A stretch of 64,000 nt of DNA from Bacillota bacterium (GTDB lineage Bacteria > Bacillota > Sulfobacillia > Sulfobacillales > JAIMBI01), in assembly GCA_021846505.1 (NCBI GenBank), contig JAJZWV010000003.1:1-64000 (forward strand). The letters run 5' to 3'. The notes under the pieces are model-generated. The model was not told where the DNA came from, made no database searches, and was given only the letters and a program-made list of their open reading frames with translations. Below, piece by piece: positions 63,265 to 64,000 of the stretch. The position numbers and the translations under genes were made by a program. The stretch's first letter is position 1, and each line of letters opens with the position of its first letter.

Positions 63265-64000
63265 CTACGGCACCCCCGGGTCCAGCGCCCGCGCCAGCGC
63301 CTCGTCCACGAGCGCCGGTGGCACAACCGACATCCGGGGCTCTCCGGGCGCGGCCAGCAGCACCCAGCGGAGGCCCTCGGCCGTCGTCTTCTTATCCTTC
63401 GTCAAAAACCCGCGCACGGCGCGCGCATCCAGCGCGGGCACCGCCGTAGGCATGTCCCACCGCTGAAGCAACGCGCGGACGCCGGCCTGGACCGAGGGGT
63501 CCAGCCCCAGCACCGCCTCGGACAAAAAACATGCCGCCAACAGCCCGATGCCCACCGCCTCGCCATGCGCCAGCGGGCCCATCCCGGCCGCCGCCTCCAA
63601 TGCATGGCCCAGCGTGTGGCCCAAGTTCAGCGTCGCCCGCCCGCCATCCGGCTGTCGCTCGTAGGGGTCCGCCGCCACCACCCGCACTTTGTGCCGCGCC
63701 GCGGCGCCGGCCAGTTGCTCCAGCGCCGCGCGGCCCGCCGGCGGCGCTGGCAGCGCGGCCAGTGCCGCCCACGCCTCCCCACCCAGCAGCAGCGCCGCTT
63801 TGGCCACCTCGCCGGCACCAGACCGCCACTCGCGGGCTGGCAGGGTGTCGAGCCACCAAGGGTCGGCCAGCACCAGGAGCGGCGGGTGAAACGCCCCCAC
63901 CAAGTTTTTGCCGTGCGGCCCGTCCAGGGCCGTTTTGCCGCCGATGGCGGCGTCCACCTGGCCCAACAGCGTCGTGGGGACCGCCGCCCAGGACACCCCG
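63265..64000 (-). CDS. aroB: 3-dehydroquinate synthase, C-terminal part (cut by window end)
   Basis: Second step of the shikimate pathway, NAD- and metal-dependent. At least 244 residues are seen: VPTTLLGQVDAAIGGKTALDGPHGKNLVGAFHPP, RSGAGEVAKAALL with a metal-ligand Glu, and NLGHTLGHALE and HGEAVGIGL with metal-ligand His. The N-terminal NAD domain is beyond the window end. It ends 87 nt before gcvT. Confidence 0.95.
   Translation of the reverse strand, partial: GVSWAAVPTTLLGQVDAAIGGKTALDGPHGKNLVGAFHPPLLVLADPWWLDTLPAREWRSGAGEVAKAALLLGGEAWAALAALPAPPAGRAALEQLAGAAARHKVRVVAADPYERQPDGGRATLNLGHTLGHALEAAAGMGPLAHGEAVGIGLLAACFLSEAVLGLDPSVQAGVRALLQRWDMPTAVPALDARAVRGFLTKDKKTTAEGLRWVLLAAPGEPRMSVVPPALVDEALARALDPGVP

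Overview
The window looks like a chromosome segment of a high-GC, spore-forming, respiring Firmicute. It carries the Bacillus/Clostridium marker locus (spoIIIAA-AH, accC, nusB, folD, xseAB, ispA, dxs, tlyA, recN, spoIVB, spo0A), spoIIM-xerD-deoB-pdp-dacF, and heme A synthase. GC content, frequent GTG starts and gene order suggest the deep Sulfobacillus / Hydrogenisulfobacillus / Thermaerobacter / Symbiobacterium grade. That placement is an inference; the 350 nt of 16S at the left end would settle it. Almost all core genes lie on the minus strand, and many are joined by 4-nt ATGA/GTGA overlaps.

Layout. 1-0.56 kb: 5' end of a 16S gene (minus strand) with its promoter. 0.56-10.4 kb: envelope and nucleoside genes (glycosyltransferase, murE, yteA-like, dacF, pdp, deoB, xerD, ald, spoIIM). 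10.7-14 kb: a divergent Hfq-like protein, a conserved hypothetical, leucine dehydrogenase and spo0A. 14.1-16.9 kb: an MFS-ctaA-ctaM block set between spo0A and spoIVB. 17-35.3 kb: spoIVB to spoIIIAA. 56.0-64 kb: DUF488, efp, aroQ, glyA, gcvPB-gcvPA-gcvH-gcvT and aroB (cut by the window end), the usual neighbours on the other side of spoIIIA.

The stretch between spoIIIAA and efp (35.3-56 kb) is accessory. It holds IS1182 and IS21 remnants and many broken genes: an MFS transporter, OsmC, Mrp, a 5' fragment of HMG-CoA reductase and a Rieske protein. It also holds a coherent intact set: three DUF2249 proteins, three paralogous polytopic membrane proteins with a conserved pair of histidines, a SAM-methyltransferase-like protein, a DUF59 protein, DUF2892, a hemerythrin, DUF2231, a penicillin-acylase-family hydrolase and a Crp/Fnr-family regulator. 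Only the zinc-ribbon gene at 38.8-39.3 kb looks ancestral here.

Main observation: a palindrome of the form (T/C)GTGA-N6-TCAC(A/G) occurs in five intergenic regions of the accessory block (six sites). In most cases it sits about 28.5-31.5 bp ahead of a -10-like hexamer, the geometry of a class II Crp/Fnr-activated promoter. The regulator at 53.4-54.2 kb has an R-E-x3-R recognition helix of the Crp type, which fits GTGA half-sites. I propose that it controls an undescribed redox or nitric-oxide-linked module built around the DUF2249 and His-pair membrane proteins. The sites are read directly from the sequence; the function is inferred.
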